Assembly: GCF_024539675.1 (NCBI RefSeq)
Contig: NZ_JAHHIT010000074.1
Location: forward strand, 1 to 39,079
From: Streptomyces hilarionis
GTDB lineage: Bacteria; Actinomycetota; Actinomycetes; Streptomycetales; Streptomycetaceae
DNA: 39,079 nucleotides
Direction of reading: 5' to 3'
Part shown: one piece after another, positions 24,676 through 32,056 of the stretch
How the letters are laid out: every line of letters starts with the position of its first letter
Numbering within the stretch: position 1 is the first letter of the stretch
The notes under the pieces: model-generated
What the model was told of the DNA's origin: nothing
What the model saw: only the letters and a program-made list of their open reading frames with translations
The model's database searches: none
Made by a program: the position numbers and the translations under genes

Positions 24676-25079
24676 TCCAGCAGCGCCAAAACTTCGACTG
24701 GCTGCTCAAGGAGCTCTATGACGGGGTTCCCGGCATCGAGATGATCGTCGTGCTCTCGGCCGACGGACTGCGCATCGCCCGCTACGCCGGCGACCCCGAC
24801 GCCGCCGACCGCGTCGCCGCCGCCTGCGCCGGCCTGCAGAGCCTGGCCGCCGCCGTGGGACAGGAGATCCACTCCAGCAGCGGCGAGATGGACATGGTCG
24901 TCATCGACCTGAGCGGCGGCTACTTCTACATGATGTCGGCCGGCGCCAACGCCTACCTCGCCGTCCTCGCCGACGTGCGCTGCGAGGCCGGCCGGATGAG
25001 CGGCATGATGCGCGACCTCGTGGTCCGCATCGGCGCCCATCTGACCAGCCCGCCCCGCCGCAACGGGCAGAGCGTATGA
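24672..25079 (+). CDS. cvnB9: Roadblock/LC7-domain protein CvnB9/RarB
   Basis: 135 residues from a GTG at 24672 that overlaps the cvnA9 stop by 4 bp. It is a single Roadblock/LC7 domain: FDWLLKELYDGVPGIEMIVVLSADGLRIA, a middle helix ADRVAAACAGLQSLAAAVGQE, and YLAVLADVRCEAGRMSGMMRDLV. Bacterial Roadblock proteins often regulate small GTPases, similar to MglB acting on MglA; here the partner is CvnD9. It is cytoplasmic and expected to sit in the CvnA-based membrane complex. Confidence 0.95.
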   Translation: MIQQRQNFDWLLKELYDGVPGIEMIVVLSADGLRIARYAGDPDAADRVAAACAGLQSLAAAVGQEIHSSSGEMDMVVIDLSGGYFYMMSAGANAYLAVLADVRCEAGRMSGMMRDLVVRIGAHLTSPPRRNGQSV

Positions 25080-25525
25080 CCCCTCCGCAACGCCGCCGGC
25101 GACAACCCCTGCCCCAGCCGTCCCCGCCGCCCCCACCGGTCCCGCCGGTCCCGCCGTCCGCGCCGTCCCCGGCGGAGGGCCAGGACGGGAACGAGGGGGA
25201 GGGCAAGAACCCCGAACGGCTGTACATCATCACGGGCGCGGACGGCGAACGCGCGCCCGTCGACCTCGTCACGCTCATCGTGGCGCGCGCCGAGGCCCCC
25301 TCCTCGGCGCCGCCGGAACAGGCGGCGGTGCTGCGGATGTGCGCCGCCCCGCTCTCCGTGGCCGAGATCTCGGCCTACCTGCGCCTGCCGTTCAGCGTGG
25401 TGACGGTGCTGCTCACCGAGATGCTGGCCGCCGAACTCGTCCAGGCGCGGGCCCCCATCGTCCGGCAGCAGCTCCCCGACCGTTCCCTCCTCGAAGCGGT
25501 GATGCATGGACTTCAACGGCTCTGA
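25076..25525 (+). CDS. cvnC9: DUF742 winged-helix-like protein CvnC9/RarC
   Basis: 149 residues, overlapping the cvnB9 stop by 4 bp. The first 45 residues are strongly Pro-rich (QPSPPPPPVPPVPPSAPSP) and probably disordered. The rest is the DUF742 domain: RLYIITGADGERAPVDLVTLI, then a helix-turn-helix-like part, CAAPLSVAEISAYLRLPFSVV, ending in LLEAVMHGLQRL. It is a standard conservon component whose biochemical role is unclear; complex formation with the other Cvn proteins is the accepted view. Its end overlaps cvnD9 by 20 bp. Confidence 0.94.
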   Translation: MTPPQRRRRQPLPQPSPPPPPVPPVPPSAPSPAEGQDGNEGEGKNPERLYIITGADGERAPVDLVTLIVARAEAPSSAPPEQAAVLRMCAAPLSVAEISAYLRLPFSVVTVLLTEMLAAELVQARAPIVRQQLPDRSLLEAVMHGLQRL

Positions 25526-26126
25526 CACGATTCCCGGCCCACGGGCCGAGGACCATCTGCCGCACACCACCACCGCCGCGGCGAAGATCGTCATCGTGGG
25601 CGGCTTCGGCGTCGGCAAGACCACCATGGTCGGTTCCGTCAGCGAGATCAGACCGCTGACCACCGAGGAGACCATGACCCAGGCGGGCATCGGGGTCGAC
25701 GACGACTACGGCTCCGAGAGCAAGACCGCCACCACCGTGGCCATGGACTTCGGCCGCATCCGGATCACCGAACAGGTCGTCCTCTACCTCTTCGGCACCC
25801 CCGGCCAGGAACGCTTCTGGTTCCTGTGGAACGGGCTGTTCGAGGGCGCGCTCGGCGCGGTCGTCCTGGTCGACACCCGCCGCATCGAGGTCAGCTTCGA
25901 GGTGATGGGCCGGCTGGAGGAGGGCGGCGTGCCGTTCGTCGTCGCCGTCAACACCTTCCCCGACGGCCCCCGTTACCCCCTCGAGGACCTGCGGGCCGCC
26001 CTCGACCTGCCGCCCGAGATCCCGATCGTGGAGTGCGACGTCCGCCGACGGGCCTCCAGCCGGGACGTCCTGATGACCCTCATGCGCTTCCTGCACTCCC
26101 TGGCCCTCAGCCGCAGCCTCACCTGA
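25506..26126 (+). CDS. cvnD9: Conservon small GTPase CvnD9/RarD
   Basis: 206 residues. The P-loop is GGFGVGKTT (Gly32 to Thr40). The switch II element reads FGTPGQERFWFLWNG, with Gly where Ras proteins have Asp, a feature of this family. Where the NKxD guanine-specificity motif is expected, the protein reads VAVNTFPDG, so base recognition must differ from classical GTPases; this too is usual for CvnD. It should bind and hydrolyse GTP and switch the conservon complex on and off. The ATG at 25506 lies inside the end of cvnC9, which implies translational coupling. Confidence 0.94.
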   Translation: MDFNGSDTIPGPRAEDHLPHTTTAAAKIVIVGGFGVGKTTMVGSVSEIRPLTTEETMTQAGIGVDDDYGSESKTATTVAMDFGRIRITEQVVLYLFGTPGQERFWFLWNGLFEGALGAVVLVDTRRIEVSFEVMGRLEEGGVPFVVAVNTFPDGPRYPLEDLRAALDLPPEIPIVECDVRRRASSRDVLMTLMRFLHSLALSRSLT

Positions 26127-26202
26127 CGCGAACGGCACCACCACCCACCGACACCGGATCCGGCGCCACGCCGGGTTCAGCACAGTTTCGGAGCGACCCC
26201 CT

Positions 26203-27753
26203 GTGACTCCCGAACACCCCACCCCCACCGGCCCGCGCGACCTGGCCCTCGACCCGCCGGCCGGCTGCCCCGCGCACGTCCGCGGCCCGGGCGGACTGGC
26301 CCGCCTCTACGGCCCCGGCGCCGAGGACCTGAACGAACTGTACGAGCGGCTGCGCGAGGAGCACGGCCCCGTGGCGCCGGTGCTGCTCCACGACGACCTG
26401 CCGATGTGGATGGTCCTCGGACACGCCGAGAACCTGCGCATGGTGCGCACGCCCTCGCAGTTCACCAAGGACAGCCGCATCTGGTCGCAACTGTTGCAGG
26501 GCAACGTCCGCCCCGACCACCCGCTCATGCCGCACATCGCCTGGCAGCCGATCTGCGCGCACGCCGAGGGGGACGAGCACAAGCGGCTGCGGGGCGCGGT
26601 CACGGCGGCCATGGCGACCATCGACGACCGCAGCGTGCGCCGCTACATCAACCGCTCCAGCCAGCGCCTGGTCAACCGCTTCTGCGAGGCGGGCCGCGCC
26701 GACCTGGTCGGCGACTTCGCCGAGCACCTCCCCATGGCCGTGATGTGCCACGTCCTCGGCATGCCCGACGAGTACAACGACAAGATGGTGCACGCCGCCC
26801 GCGACGCCCTCAAGGGCAGCGAGACCGCCGTCGCCAGCCACGAGTACGTCGTCGGCGCGCTCGCCCGGCTCACCGCCCGCCGCCGCGCCAAGCCCGAGGA
26901 GGACTTCACCAGCCACCTCGTCACCCACCCGGCCGGGCTCACCGACGACGAGGTCAGGGAACACCTGCGCCTGGTGCTCTTCGCCGCCTACGAGGCCACC
27001 GTCAACCTGCTCTCCAACGCCCTGCGCATGGTCCTCACCGACCCGCGCTTCCTCGCCCGGCTCAACGGCGGGCAGATGACGGTGGCGGAGGCGGTCGAGC
27101 AGTCCCTGTGGGACGAACCCCCGTTCAGCACCATCTTCGGCTACTTCGCCAAGCAGGACACGGAGCTGGGCGGTCAGCGCATCCGCCGGGGCGACGGCCT
27201 CTTCTTCGCGCCCGCGCCCGGCAACGTGGACCCGCGGGTGCGCCCCGACCTGTCCGCCCACATGCAGGGCAACCGCTCCCACCTCGCCTTCGGCAGCGGT
27301 CCGCACGAGTGCCCCGGCCAGGACATCGGCCGCGCCATCGCCGACGTCGGCGTCGACGCCCTGCTCATGCGCCTTCCCGACGTGCAACTCGACTGCTCCG
27401 AGGACGAGTTGCGGTGGACGATGTCGATCGCCTCGCGGCACCTGGTGGAACTGCCGGTGCGCTTCGAGCCCAAGGACCAGCAGGACGTCAAGCACAAGCC
27501 GAGCCACGCCCCGATCCCGCCGCAGCGCCTGACGCGGCCGGTGGGAGCACCCCCGCAGTCCGCGCCGGCGCCCGTCCGCGAGCCGGCGGCCGCCGCCATG
27601 CCGACGCCCGCCCAGGCGCCGGACCCGGCGCCGACGCCCGCGTCCGCCTCCGCGCCCGCGTCGTCCTGCGGCCCGGACGCCCCGCGTCCCGACGGGCCGG
27701 CCCCGCGGCCGAACGCCTGGCGGCGCTTCCTGGCCTGGTGGCGCGGCTACTGA
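26203..27753 (+). CDS. cvnE9: Cytochrome P450 of the CYP157 type, CvnE9/RarE
   Basis: 516 residues from a GTG at 26203, with GGAG 9 bp upstream. The heme ligand is Cys370 in FGSGPHECPGQDIG. The K-helix, where nearly all P450s have ExxR, reads EQSLW (Glu299 to Trp303) and so lacks the Arg; this is the known signature of the CYP157 family. The oxygen-activating I-helix also departs from the usual AGxETT pattern, reading AAYEAT (261-266). Catalytic activity is therefore uncertain. From about residue 425 a 90-residue Pro/Ala-rich tail ends in NAWRRFLAWWRGY, which could contact the membrane. It lies 76 bp after cvnD9 and overlaps the convergent pseudouridine synthase gene by 7 bp. Confidence 0.93.
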   Translation: MTPEHPTPTGPRDLALDPPAGCPAHVRGPGGLARLYGPGAEDLNELYERLREEHGPVAPVLLHDDLPMWMVLGHAENLRMVRTPSQFTKDSRIWSQLLQGNVRPDHPLMPHIAWQPICAHAEGDEHKRLRGAVTAAMATIDDRSVRRYINRSSQRLVNRFCEAGRADLVGDFAEHLPMAVMCHVLGMPDEYNDKMVHAARDALKGSETAVASHEYVVGALARLTARRRAKPEEDFTSHLVTHPAGLTDDEVREHLRLVLFAAYEATVNLLSNALRMVLTDPRFLARLNGGQMTVAEAVEQSLWDEPPFSTIFGYFAKQDTELGGQRIRRGDGLFFAPAPGNVDPRVRPDLSAHMQGNRSHLAFGSGPHECPGQDIGRAIADVGVDALLMRLPDVQLDCSEDELRWTMSIASRHLVELPVRFEPKDQQDVKHKPSHAPIPPQRLTRPVGAPPQSAPAPVREPAAAAMPTPAQAPDPAPTPASASAPASSCGPDAPRPDGPAPRPNAWRRFLAWWRGY

Positions 27754-28739
27754 ACCGCTCCCGGCCGCCGCCGCGCGTCCGGCGGCCGCGGGCCCGCCGC
27801 CCAGCGGTCGTACGCCGCCCAGGCGTCCAGGACCCGCCCGCTGCGCAGCAGGTGGTGCCTGCCCGTGACCGGATCGGTGAACTCCAGCTCCCGCGCCAGC
27901 AGTTGCAGCGGGCGCCGGAAGTCGCCGGCCGGCACGGGGTCGGCCACCTCGGGGTACAGCGGATCGCCGAGGATCGGCACGCCGAGCGCGTTCATGTGCA
28001 CGCGCAGCTGATGCGTCTGGCCGGTGGCGGGCAGCAGCCGGTACCGGCCGAGCCCCCGTGCGCCGTGCTCGACGAGCTCGACGCGGCTCACCGCGTTCGG
28101 CTCGCCCGCCACCTCGTAGGCGGCCAGGACGCCCCGCTCCTTGACGATCCGGCTGCGCACCGTCCGGGGCAGGACCAGCGCGGGGTCGTACGGCGCGATC
28201 GCCTCGTACACCTTGCGCACCCGGCGGTCGCGGAACAGCGTCTGGTACGCGCCGCGGTCCTCGGGGCGCACGACGAACAGCACCAGACCCGCCGTGAGCC
28301 GGTCGAGCCGGTGGGCGGCGCCCAGCGCCGGCAGGCCCAGCTCCCGCCGCAACCGGGCCAGCGCGGTCTCGACGACGTGGCTGCCGCGCGGGGTGGTGGC
28401 CAGGAAGTGCGGCTTGTCGGCGACGACCAGGTGCTCGTCGCGGTACACGACCTCCAGCGGGAACGGCACGGGCGTCTCGGGCGGCAGCTCGCGGTGGTAC
28501 CAGACGAACGTCCCCGGCGCGTAGGCCGTGTCCGCCGTGACCGCCCGCCCGTCGGCGCCGACGATCCGCCCGGCCGCCAGCATGGCGTCCACCACGGGGG
28601 CGCGCGCCGCGCCGAGCCGCTCCACCAGGTGCTCGCGCACGGTGGCCCAGGGGCCCTCGCCCGGCAGCCGCACCCGCACCGGGTCGATGCCCTCGCGCTG
28701 CGGCAGGGGAGAGGGCGGGGGCGGCGTACGGCGTCTCAT
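27747..28739 (-). CDS. RluA-family pseudouridine synthase
   Basis: 330 residues. An N-terminal S4-like region (WATVREHLVERLGAARAPVVDAMLAAGRIV) precedes the catalytic domain, whose active-site loop is GAAHRLDRLTAGLVLF with the catalytic Asp in HRLD. Further family blocks are VADKPHFLATTPRG, TGQTHQLRVHMNALGVPILGDPLYP and QLLARELEF. It isomerises uridine to pseudouridine in rRNA or tRNA; the target site cannot be read. The ATG at 28739 is divergent from the acetyltransferase at 28806. Its TAG overlaps the end of cvnE9 tail to tail, leaving no room for a conventional terminator between the two. Confidence 0.94.
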   Translation of the reverse strand: MRRRTPPPPSPLPQREGIDPVRVRLPGEGPWATVREHLVERLGAARAPVVDAMLAAGRIVGADGRAVTADTAYAPGTFVWYHRELPPETPVPFPLEVVYRDEHLVVADKPHFLATTPRGSHVVETALARLRRELGLPALGAAHRLDRLTAGLVLFVVRPEDRGAYQTLFRDRRVRKVYEAIAPYDPALVLPRTVRSRIVKERGVLAAYEVAGEPNAVSRVELVEHGARGLGRYRLLPATGQTHQLRVHMNALGVPILGDPLYPEVADPVPAGDFRRPLQLLARELEFTDPVTGRHHLLRSGRVLDAWAAYDRWAAGPRPPDARRRPGAVQ

Positions 28740-28805
28740 CGGGGTCCAGGGTACGGCGGGGGAAACCCGGTTGACTCCTCGCGAGCCGTCGGCAGGATGC
28801 GGGTC

Positions 28806-29387
28806 ATGCCCTACACAGTCGGCCCCGTCCTGCCCGCCGGAACCCTCGCGCGCACCCCGCAGCCCGTGCTCCCCACCGGCGAGGGACTCCTCCTGCGCCC
28901 CTGGCGACTCGAGGACGCCCCCGCCGTCCACGCCGCCTTCCAGGACCCGGTGATGCACCAGTGGCACATCCGGGCCGCCGACTCCGAGGAGGAGGTGGCC
29001 GGCTGGATCAGGGACTGGCGCGCGGCCTGGGAGGAGGAGCGCGCCGTCCAGTGGGCCGTCGTCGACTCCGGCACCGACGAGCTGCTGGGCCGGGTGGCGC
29101 TGCGCAGCATCCAGCTCGACGAGGGCGTCGCGGAGGTCGCGTACTGGACCACGCGGGGGGCGCGCGGCCGGGGAGTCGCTCCCCGCGCCACGGTCGCCCT
29201 GGCGCGCTGGGCCCTCGACGAGATCGGCTTCCACCGGCTCGAACTGCATCACGCCACCGCCAACGAGGCCTCCTGCCGGGTCGCCGTCAAGGCCGGGTTC
29301 ACGCTGGAGGGCACCAAGCGCAGCGCCTGCCTCCACCCGGACGGCTGGCACGACATGCACGTCCACGCGCGCGTGCAGGGCGACTGA
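28806..29387 (+). CDS. GNAT-family N-acetyltransferase (RimJ-like)
   Basis: 193 residues. The GNAT fold is clear: LLLRPWRLEDAPAVHAAFQDP at the start, VAEVAYWTTRGARGRGVAPRATVALARWALDEIG carrying the acetyl-CoA loop (RGRGVA), and LELHHATANEASCRVAVKAGFTLEGTKR, typical of the RimJ/RimL group. The substrate may be a protein N-terminus or a small molecule. The ATG at 28806 is preferred over that at 28797 because AGGA at about 28794 lies at the right distance. It is convergent with the permease gene, 98 bp apart. Confidence 0.92.
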   Translation: MPYTVGPVLPAGTLARTPQPVLPTGEGLLLRPWRLEDAPAVHAAFQDPVMHQWHIRAADSEEEVAGWIRDWRAAWEEERAVQWAVVDSGTDELLGRVALRSIQLDEGVAEVAYWTTRGARGRGVAPRATVALARWALDEIGFHRLELHHATANEASCRVAVKAGFTLEGTKRSACLHPDGWHDMHVHARVQGD

Positions 29388-29433
29388 GCGCAGCGGCCGG
29401 GCGGACCCGGCCGCCGCGCGCGTGCGGCCGTCA

Positions 29434-29492
29434 CGCCTGCACGCGCGCGGGTCTTCATGCCGCCTGCACGCGCGCGTGCGGGTCTTCATGCC
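29434..29492. repeat. Imperfect tandem repeat at the 3' end of the permease gene
   Basis: A unit beginning CGCCTGCACGCGCGCG and ending GGTCTTCATGC occurs at 29434-29460 and again at 29461-29491, the second with an extra TGCG. The second copy includes the permease stop codon. A 14-bp palindrome GCACGCGCGCGTGC lies at 29466-29479. The GC-alternating palindromes may act as a two-way terminator between the convergent genes. Confidence 0.7.
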
Positions 29493-31042
29493 GGGGCCGT
29501 CTCCGTGACGGTCCCCGCGGGGGCCGCCGCCGGCCTGCGCCGGGCGCGCCAGGCCACCCCCGCGGCCACCGTCGCGCCGAGGAACAGCACGGTGAACCAC
29601 CGGAAGTACCAGTGGCCGCCCGCCGGGTCGTAGACCGCCGCGCGCGGCCAGGCCAGGTTGACCGTCATCAGCAGGCCGTACAGGAGCGCGAGGACGTTGA
29701 CCGGGACGCCCCAGCGGCCCAGGGAGAACAGGGGGGCGCCCGTCTCGTCCGTGCCCGCGAAGGTGAACCCGCCGCGCAGCCGGCGCACCAGCAGGGGGCC
29801 GGTGACCATGGCGTACGCCAGGTACAGCATCACGATGCAGGTGGTGCCGATGGCCAGGAAGGCGTCCGGCGAGGCGAAGTTCAGCAGGAGCAGGGCGGCG
29901 GCGAGGACGCCGACGACCAGTGCGGGGGCGCTCGGCATGCCGGTGCGGGGGTTGACGCGTGCGAGGCGGGCGGAGAACGGCAGCTCGCCGTCGCGGGCCA
30001 TGGAGAACAGCATCCGGCAGGCCGCCGTCTGGATGGCCAGGGTCGCCACCGCGATCGCCACGACCACGTCCGCCAGCAGCGCCTTGCCGACGCCGTCGCC
30101 GAGGCTGCTGGTGAGGACGTAGCTGAGCCCGTCGACCCCGAGCCGGCCGTCCGCCAGGCTGGGCGCGGCCAGCAGGCCGCCGAGCACGATCAGCCCGCCG
30201 AGCAGTCCGGCCGCGCCGAGGGCCGTGAGGATCGTGCGGGGCGCGGTGCGCCTCGGGTGGTGGGTCTCCTCGCTCATCTCGCCCGCGCTGTCGAAGCCGA
30301 TCATCACGTAGGCGGCCGTGAACGAGCCGACGAGCAGCGCCCCGAACAGGCCGCCGCCGGCGGCTCCTTCGGTGTGGAAGGTGATGCCGGGGGTGCGCTC
30401 GGAGTGGGTGAGCAGCAGGACGACGATGAGCACCGCGCCGATGATCTCCGCGGTCACGCCGACCCGGTTGATCACGGACATCACGCGGTTGTCCAGGACG
30501 TTCACCAGCGTCGTCAGCACCAGCAGGATCACCCCGAGCAGGGCTGCGTTGGCGGCTCCGTCCGGGGAGGTGGGGGCCGGGTCGGAGCCGATGAGCTGGA
30601 AGCCGGACCAGATGGGAGGCAGCACCATTTGCAGGGCCAGCGCGGCCGCGGCGACCACGACGATCTGTCCGATCACCATGATCCAGCCGGCGAACCACCC
30701 GAACGTGGGCGTCGACAGTCGTGACGACCACTGGTAGACGGCGCCGGAGATGGGGTAGCGCGCGGCCAGCTCCGCGAAGCACGCGGCGACCAGCAGCTGG
30801 CCGGCCAGGACGGCCGGCCAGGCCCAGAAGAAGACCGGGCCGCCGAAGGCGTACCCGAAGGCGAAGAACTGGAAGACGGTCGTCAGGACGGAGATGAAGG
30901 AGAACCCGGCGGCGAACGAGGCGTACCGGCCGAGGCTGCGGTGCAGTTCCTGGCGGTAGCCGAACTCGGCGAGGGAGCCGTCGTCGGCGTCGGGGGAGTG
31001 CGGCGGGTCGGGGCGTACGTCGGTGGGTGTCGTTGTCGTCAC
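29486..31042 (-). CDS. APC-superfamily amino acid/polyamine-type permease
   Basis: 518 residues with about 12 membrane helices. Family blocks include SFISVLTTVFQFFAFGYAFGGP, ELAARYPISGAVYQWSSRLS in helix 2-3, IGFDSAGEMSEETHHPRRTAPRTIL in the conserved loop, and SMARDGELPFSARLARVNPRTGMPSAP. It is a proton- or cation-coupled importer or exchanger for an amino-acid-like or cationic nitrogen compound. Start is the GTG at 31042. A 22-bp palindrome almost identical to that of the carboxyguanidine/urea operon lies 35 bp upstream in the same orientation, so it is predicted to bring in that operon's substrate. Related permeases accompany urea carboxylase operons in other bacteria. The N-terminal 28 residues are a Pro/Asp-rich cytoplasmic tail. 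Confidence 0.92.
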   Translation of the reverse strand: MTTTTPTDVRPDPPHSPDADDGSLAEFGYRQELHRSLGRYASFAAGFSFISVLTTVFQFFAFGYAFGGPVFFWAWPAVLAGQLLVAACFAELAARYPISGAVYQWSSRLSTPTFGWFAGWIMVIGQIVVVAAAALALQMVLPPIWSGFQLIGSDPAPTSPDGAANAALLGVILLVLTTLVNVLDNRVMSVINRVGVTAEIIGAVLIVVLLLTHSERTPGITFHTEGAAGGGLFGALLVGSFTAAYVMIGFDSAGEMSEETHHPRRTAPRTILTALGAAGLLGGLIVLGGLLAAPSLADGRLGVDGLSYVLTSSLGDGVGKALLADVVVAIAVATLAIQTAACRMLFSMARDGELPFSARLARVNPRTGMPSAPALVVGVLAAALLLLNFASPDAFLAIGTTCIVMLYLAYAMVTGPLLVRRLRGGFTFAGTDETGAPLFSLGRWGVPVNVLALLYGLLMTVNLAWPRAAVYDPAGGHWYFRWFTVLFLGATVAAGVAWRARRRPAAAPAGTVTETAPA

Positions 31043-31077
31043 GGCGGAACCTGCCTTGGCCCAGTGGGGACGGTGTC

Positions 31078-31099
31078 ATTCCTGTCGGGCGACAGAAAT
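31078..31099. promoter_or_regulatory. 22-bp palindromic operator, copy 2 (permease)
   Basis: ATTCCTGTCG (31078-31087), GG, CGACAGAAAT (31090-31099). It differs from the copy at 22001-22022 at only two positions and shares the flanking TAGGG on the same side. It lies 35 bp before the permease start, nearly the same distance as copy 1 from its operon. This implies regulation by the same TetR protein. Confidence 0.72.
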
Positions 31100-31189
31100 T
31101 AGGGACGGGCTGTTTCGTCCGCGTCACGCCGTCGTGTCCGGAGCGGGCCCATGTGCTCACGTCGACGCCGCTTCACTCGATCGCGTTAT

Positions 31190-31232
31190 GTCGCGTATCT
31201 TGTTCCGGGCTCGGAGTCGCGATATGTTCGGG
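31190..31232 (+). promoter_or_regulatory. Direct repeats before padR (candidate autoregulatory operator)
   Basis: GTCGCGTATCTTGTTCCGGG at 31190-31209 and GTCGCGATATGTTCGGG at 31216-31232 resemble each other and are offset by 26 bp. They lie 30-70 bp before the PadR start and contain GATATG, a possible -10. PadR proteins commonly repress their own promoter, but the match to known PadR sites is only loose. Confidence 0.35.
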
Positions 31233-31261
31233 TGCGGATATTCGGAAGCGAGGTGATCGTC

Positions 31262-31885
31262 GTGGCGGGGAAGCGCCGCAAGCTCGGCAATCCGTTGGCG
31301 CTCGCCGTGATGACGACGCTGTGGCAGAAGCCGATGCATCCGTACGAGATCGCCCAGACCCTGCGCAGCCAGGGCAAGGACACGAGCACGAAGACCAACT
31401 ACGGCTCGCTGTACACGGTCGTGCAGAACCTGGAGAAGCACGGCTTCGTCGAGGTGACCGGCGTGGAGCGGCAGGGCAACCGGCCCGAGCGCACGGTCTA
31501 CGGGCTCACCGACGCCGGGCGCGAGGAGATGGCCGGGTGGCTGTCCGACCTGCTCGCCGTCCCGGCCAAGGAGTACCCGATCTTCGAGACCGCGCTCTCG
31601 CTGATGGCGGCGCTGCCGCCGGACGAGGTGGTCTCTCTGCTGGAGGCGCGGCTCACGGCCCTGGAACTCCAGGTGGCCGGCGGCCGGGGCGTGCTCGAGA
31701 AGGCGTACGAGACGGTGCCGAGGCTCTTCCTGGTCGAGACGGAGTACCAACTGCACATGGTCGAGGCGCAGGCGCGGTGGGTCGGCGGCTTCCTCGACGA
31801 GGTCAGGAACGGCTCGCTGCCCGGAGTGGCGCAGTGGCGGCGGTTCCACGAGACAGGGGAGACACCGCAGGAGATCAGCAACTGA
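31262..31885 (+). CDS. PadR-family transcriptional regulator
   Basis: 207 residues from the GTG at 31262, chosen because GAGG at 31250-31253 lies 8 bp upstream; the ORF extends further but without a ribosome site. The PadR winged helix is complete (LALAVMTTLWQKPMHPYEIAQTLRSQG, then YGSLYTVVQNLEKHGFVEV and RTVYGLTDAGREEMAGWLSDLL), followed by a coiled-coil dimerisation domain (Vir_act_alpha_C type). PadR proteins often repress adjacent multidrug ABC exporter genes, and such a pair follows after a terminator. It is divergent from the permease gene. A hairpin at 31892-31925 ends the gene. Confidence 0.93.
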   Translation: MAGKRRKLGNPLALAVMTTLWQKPMHPYEIAQTLRSQGKDTSTKTNYGSLYTVVQNLEKHGFVEVTGVERQGNRPERTVYGLTDAGREEMAGWLSDLLAVPAKEYPIFETALSLMAALPPDEVVSLLEARLTALELQVAGGRGVLEKAYETVPRLFLVETEYQLHMVEAQARWVGGFLDEVRNGSLPGVAQWRRFHETGETPQEISN

Positions 31886-31891
31886 GAAGGG

Positions 31892-31925
31892 CCCCGGCAG
31901 GACTGTTGCAGCAGTCCCGCCGGGG
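31892..31925 (+). terminator. Hairpin terminator after padR
   Basis: CCCCGG (31892-31897) pairs with CCGGGG (31920-31925), and inside them GGACTG (31900-31905) pairs with CAGTCC (31912-31917) around a 6-nt loop. It begins 6 bp after the padR stop. Confidence 0.75.
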
Positions 31926-32056
31926 TCTCGAACCCCGAACCAGAACCCGCCGTGAGGCAGTTCCGGGCCATCGAGGTGCGGCACACCCAGGATAGCCCGG
32001 TGCTCTCGCGCGGCGGATCGTCCGTCATGTCCGCTCACACAGGGAGCAGCATCGCC

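Noticed and set aside
26406..28800. Long plus-strand ORF overlapping the P450 and pseudouridine synthase genes
   Set aside because: Out-of-frame translation of both genes; only the end of this frame, from 28806, is the real acetyltransferase.
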